64,000 nt of DNA. Source: Firm-13 sp964617375. Lineage in GTDB: Bacteria; Bacillota; Clostridia; Saccharofermentanales; Saccharofermentanaceae. The DNA lies in NCBI GenBank assembly GCA_964617375.1, contig CAZTXQ010000003.1, positions 1 to 64,000 on the forward strand, given 5' to 3'. The notes under the pieces are model-generated. The model was given only the letters and a program-made list of their open reading frames with translations. It did not search any database and was not told where the DNA came from. Made by a program: the position numbers and the translations under genes. Shown here piece after piece: positions 62,754-64,000 of the stretch (its first letter is position 1; the number at the start of each line of letters is the position of its first letter).

Positions 62754-63970
62754 ATACCGTCTATTCCGTTACGGATCTGAACCGCTACGCCGGGGAAGTT
62801 CTGTCGTCGGACCCCGTGCTCAGCAATGTCCGCGTCAGAGGCGAAATTTCGGGGCTCAAAAAATATCCTTCGGGTCATATCTATTTTTCGTTAAAAGACA
62901 AAGAGTCACAGGTGAATTGTGTTGCGTTTCGCGGAAACGCCGCACATTTTTCATTTGTCCCGGATAACGGGATGTCGGTCGTGATAACGGCGCGTGCGTC
63001 GCTCTATGACCGTGACGGCAGATTCCAGCTTGTCGTATATGATATGGAAAAAGACGGCATCGGCGATTTGTTTGCCGCCTTTGAGAGACTGAAGCTCCGG
63101 CTCGGTGACGAGGGGCTTTTCGATCAGAGTCATAAGAAAAAAATACCGGTGCTTCCCAAAAGAATCGGCGTCGTTACGTCGCCGAAAGGCGCCGTTATCC
63201 ATGATATAATTCACGTATTATCGAGAAGGTTCCCGAATTTTGATCTCCTGATTTACCCTTCGGCCGTGCAGGGACAGACAGCGGCCGCGGAACTCAAAAA
63301 GGGAATAGAATGGATGAATACCGAACGGATCTGTGATGTCATGATCATAGCCCGAGGCGGCGGATCGATGGAGGACCTCTGGTGCTTTAACGATGAGGCA
63401 CTGGCAAGAGCGATCTATAAATCCGAGATCCCCGTAATATCCGCGGTAGGGCACGAAACCGATTTTACGATTTGCGATTTTGTTTCGGATCTTCGGGCTC
63501 CGACGCCGTCGGCAGCCGCCGAGCTTGTGATGCCGTTGAAACCCGAACTCGAGGAAAGAATTTCGCAGAGCCGCGACAGGCTGCGAAGAACACTTCTTCA
63601 CGCGGTCGAAATCCGGCGGAACAGACTTATAGGTCTCTCGGGGACCCGCACCGTTTCGGCGGTGGAGAGAAAGCTTGAATCCTCCGGGCAAAGACTTGAC
63701 AGCATTCATTCCGATCTCCTGAGAGTTTTAAAGAAGCGCGTGGAGAATTCCGGGCACAGACTTGATAAGAGCATAATCAACCTCGATGCATTAAGCCCGT
63801 TAAAGGTACTGTCCAGAGGTTACAGTATTTCACAGGACGAAGAATCGGGTAAGATCCTGACATCGATTCATGAGACCGGACCGGGGCACCACATTCATAT
63901 ACAGCTCGCCGACGGCCATGTACTGTGTACAGCCGACCGCACAATTGAGGGAGGATATTATGAATCCTAA
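62750..63970 (+). CDS. xseA: Exodeoxyribonuclease VII large subunit
   Basis: A 406-residue subunit of the single-strand-specific exonuclease VII. An OB-fold domain comes first (YSVTDLNRYAGEVLSSDPVLSNVRVRGEISG, HIYFSLKDKESQVNCVAF), then the catalytic domain with RIGVVTSPKGAVIHDI, IIARGGGSMEDLWCFNDE and SAVGHETDFTICDFV, and coiled coil to the end. It overlaps nusB by four bases and xseB by eleven. Confidence 0.97.
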   Translation: MNTVYSVTDLNRYAGEVLSSDPVLSNVRVRGEISGLKKYPSGHIYFSLKDKESQVNCVAFRGNAAHFSFVPDNGMSVVITARASLYDRDGRFQLVVYDMEKDGIGDLFAAFERLKLRLGDEGLFDQSHKKKIPVLPKRIGVVTSPKGAVIHDIIHVLSRRFPNFDLLIYPSAVQGQTAAAELKKGIEWMNTERICDVMIIARGGGSMEDLWCFNDEALARAIYKSEIPVISAVGHETDFTICDFVSDLRAPTPSAAAELVMPLKPELEERISQSRDRLRRTLLHAVEIRRNRLIGLSGTRTVSAVERKLESSGQRLDSIHSDLLRVLKKRVENSGHRLDKSIINLDALSPLKVLSRGYSISQDEESGKILTSIHETGPGHHIHIQLADGHVLCTADRTIEGGYYES

Positions 63971-64000
63971 AGAAGAAGCTATAACCCTTTCGTTCGAAGA
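63960..64000 (+). CDS. xseB: Start of exodeoxyribonuclease VII small subunit (cut by window end)
   Basis: Only MNPKEEAITLSFE is visible. The position inside the end of xseA, the GAGGGAGG-like site before the ATG and the acidic short N-terminus fit xseB, which follows xseA in most clostridia. Confidence 0.7.
   Translation, partial: MNPKEEAITLSFE

Noticed and set aside
1..64000. CRISPR arrays, tRNA or rRNA genes, insertion sequences
   Set aside because: Reading both strands I saw no spaced direct repeats, no cloverleaf with a TTCGA arm in a gene-free region and no transposase motif; the short gaps leave little room for them.

Overview
The window reads as a stretch of core chromosome from an anaerobic, Gram-positive (monoderm) Firmicute of the class Clostridia. 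Supporting signs are strong AGGAGG-type ribosome binding sites, a CIRCE-controlled groESL operon, two LytR-CpsA-Psr (LCP) wall-polymer ligases, an LtaS-type polymer synthase, a DUF3048 lipoprotein, the ACT/UPF0210 gene pair, a single-chain clostridial FGAM synthase and the efp-asp23-amaP-DUF2273-nusB-xseA-xseB cluster. A GTP-dependent PEP carboxykinase is less usual for clostridia; Saccharofermentans-like or other deep oscillospiral lineages fit, but the genus is a guess. Base composition looks fairly even, and I see no insertion sequence, phage gene, tRNA, rRNA or CRISPR array.

Layout. 1-4.6 kb: a possible gene tail, an acidic lipoprotein, a CDF metal exporter of Mn-like motif type and an LtaS-family synthase. 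4.7-8.7 kb: a tight three-gene membrane operon (Cache-like sensor protein; sensor-MFS fusion with a repetitive tail; sigma-70-region-2-like protein on a membrane anchor), convergent with a two-component system at 8.8-11.0 kb. 11.0-13.0 kb: a long AT-rich intergenic region and an LCP ligase. 13.0-18.1 kb: groESL, a small membrane protein, a UMF1-type MFS and an acyl-ACP thioesterase. 18.3-24.3 kb: a Gld-like ABC system (ATPase, permease, GldG-like, DUF4340, DUF5711-like). 24.3-32.2 kb: CYTH phosphatase, two flavoproteins, an MBL-fold enzyme, the ACT/UPF0210 pair and a TPR protein. 32.3-35.0 kb: argGH on the minus strand behind a promoter with ArgR-like boxes. 35.2-44.7 kb: class IV aminotransferase, htpG, FGAM synthase, rsmA and pckG. 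44.9-52.9 kb: zapA-like, U32 (RlhA-type), dut, corA-like, a hydrolase-fold protein, uppP, tsaD and smpB. 53.1-58.1 kb: glycosyltransferase, DUF3048 lipoprotein, and a second LCP ligase coupled to a PP2C-fold protein. 58.3-64 kb: lysC (minus), a YqeG-type HAD phosphatase, efp and the asp23-to-xseB run.

The most interesting material is membrane and regulatory. (i) The 4.7-8.7 kb operon joins a predicted Cache sensor, a sensor-transporter fusion and a membrane-tethered sigma-like domain lacking region 4. (ii) The LCP partner at 56.6 kb has a complete PP2C-like fold pattern in which every metal-binding Asp motif is lost, then a membrane helix, an outside SH3-like domain and a Ser/Thr tail; it looks like an inside-out signalling pseudophosphatase. 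(iii) The anchored alpha/beta-hydrolase at 49.6 kb lacks both the nucleophile Ser and the catalytic His. All three are inferences from reading the sequence and need structure or profile searches to confirm.
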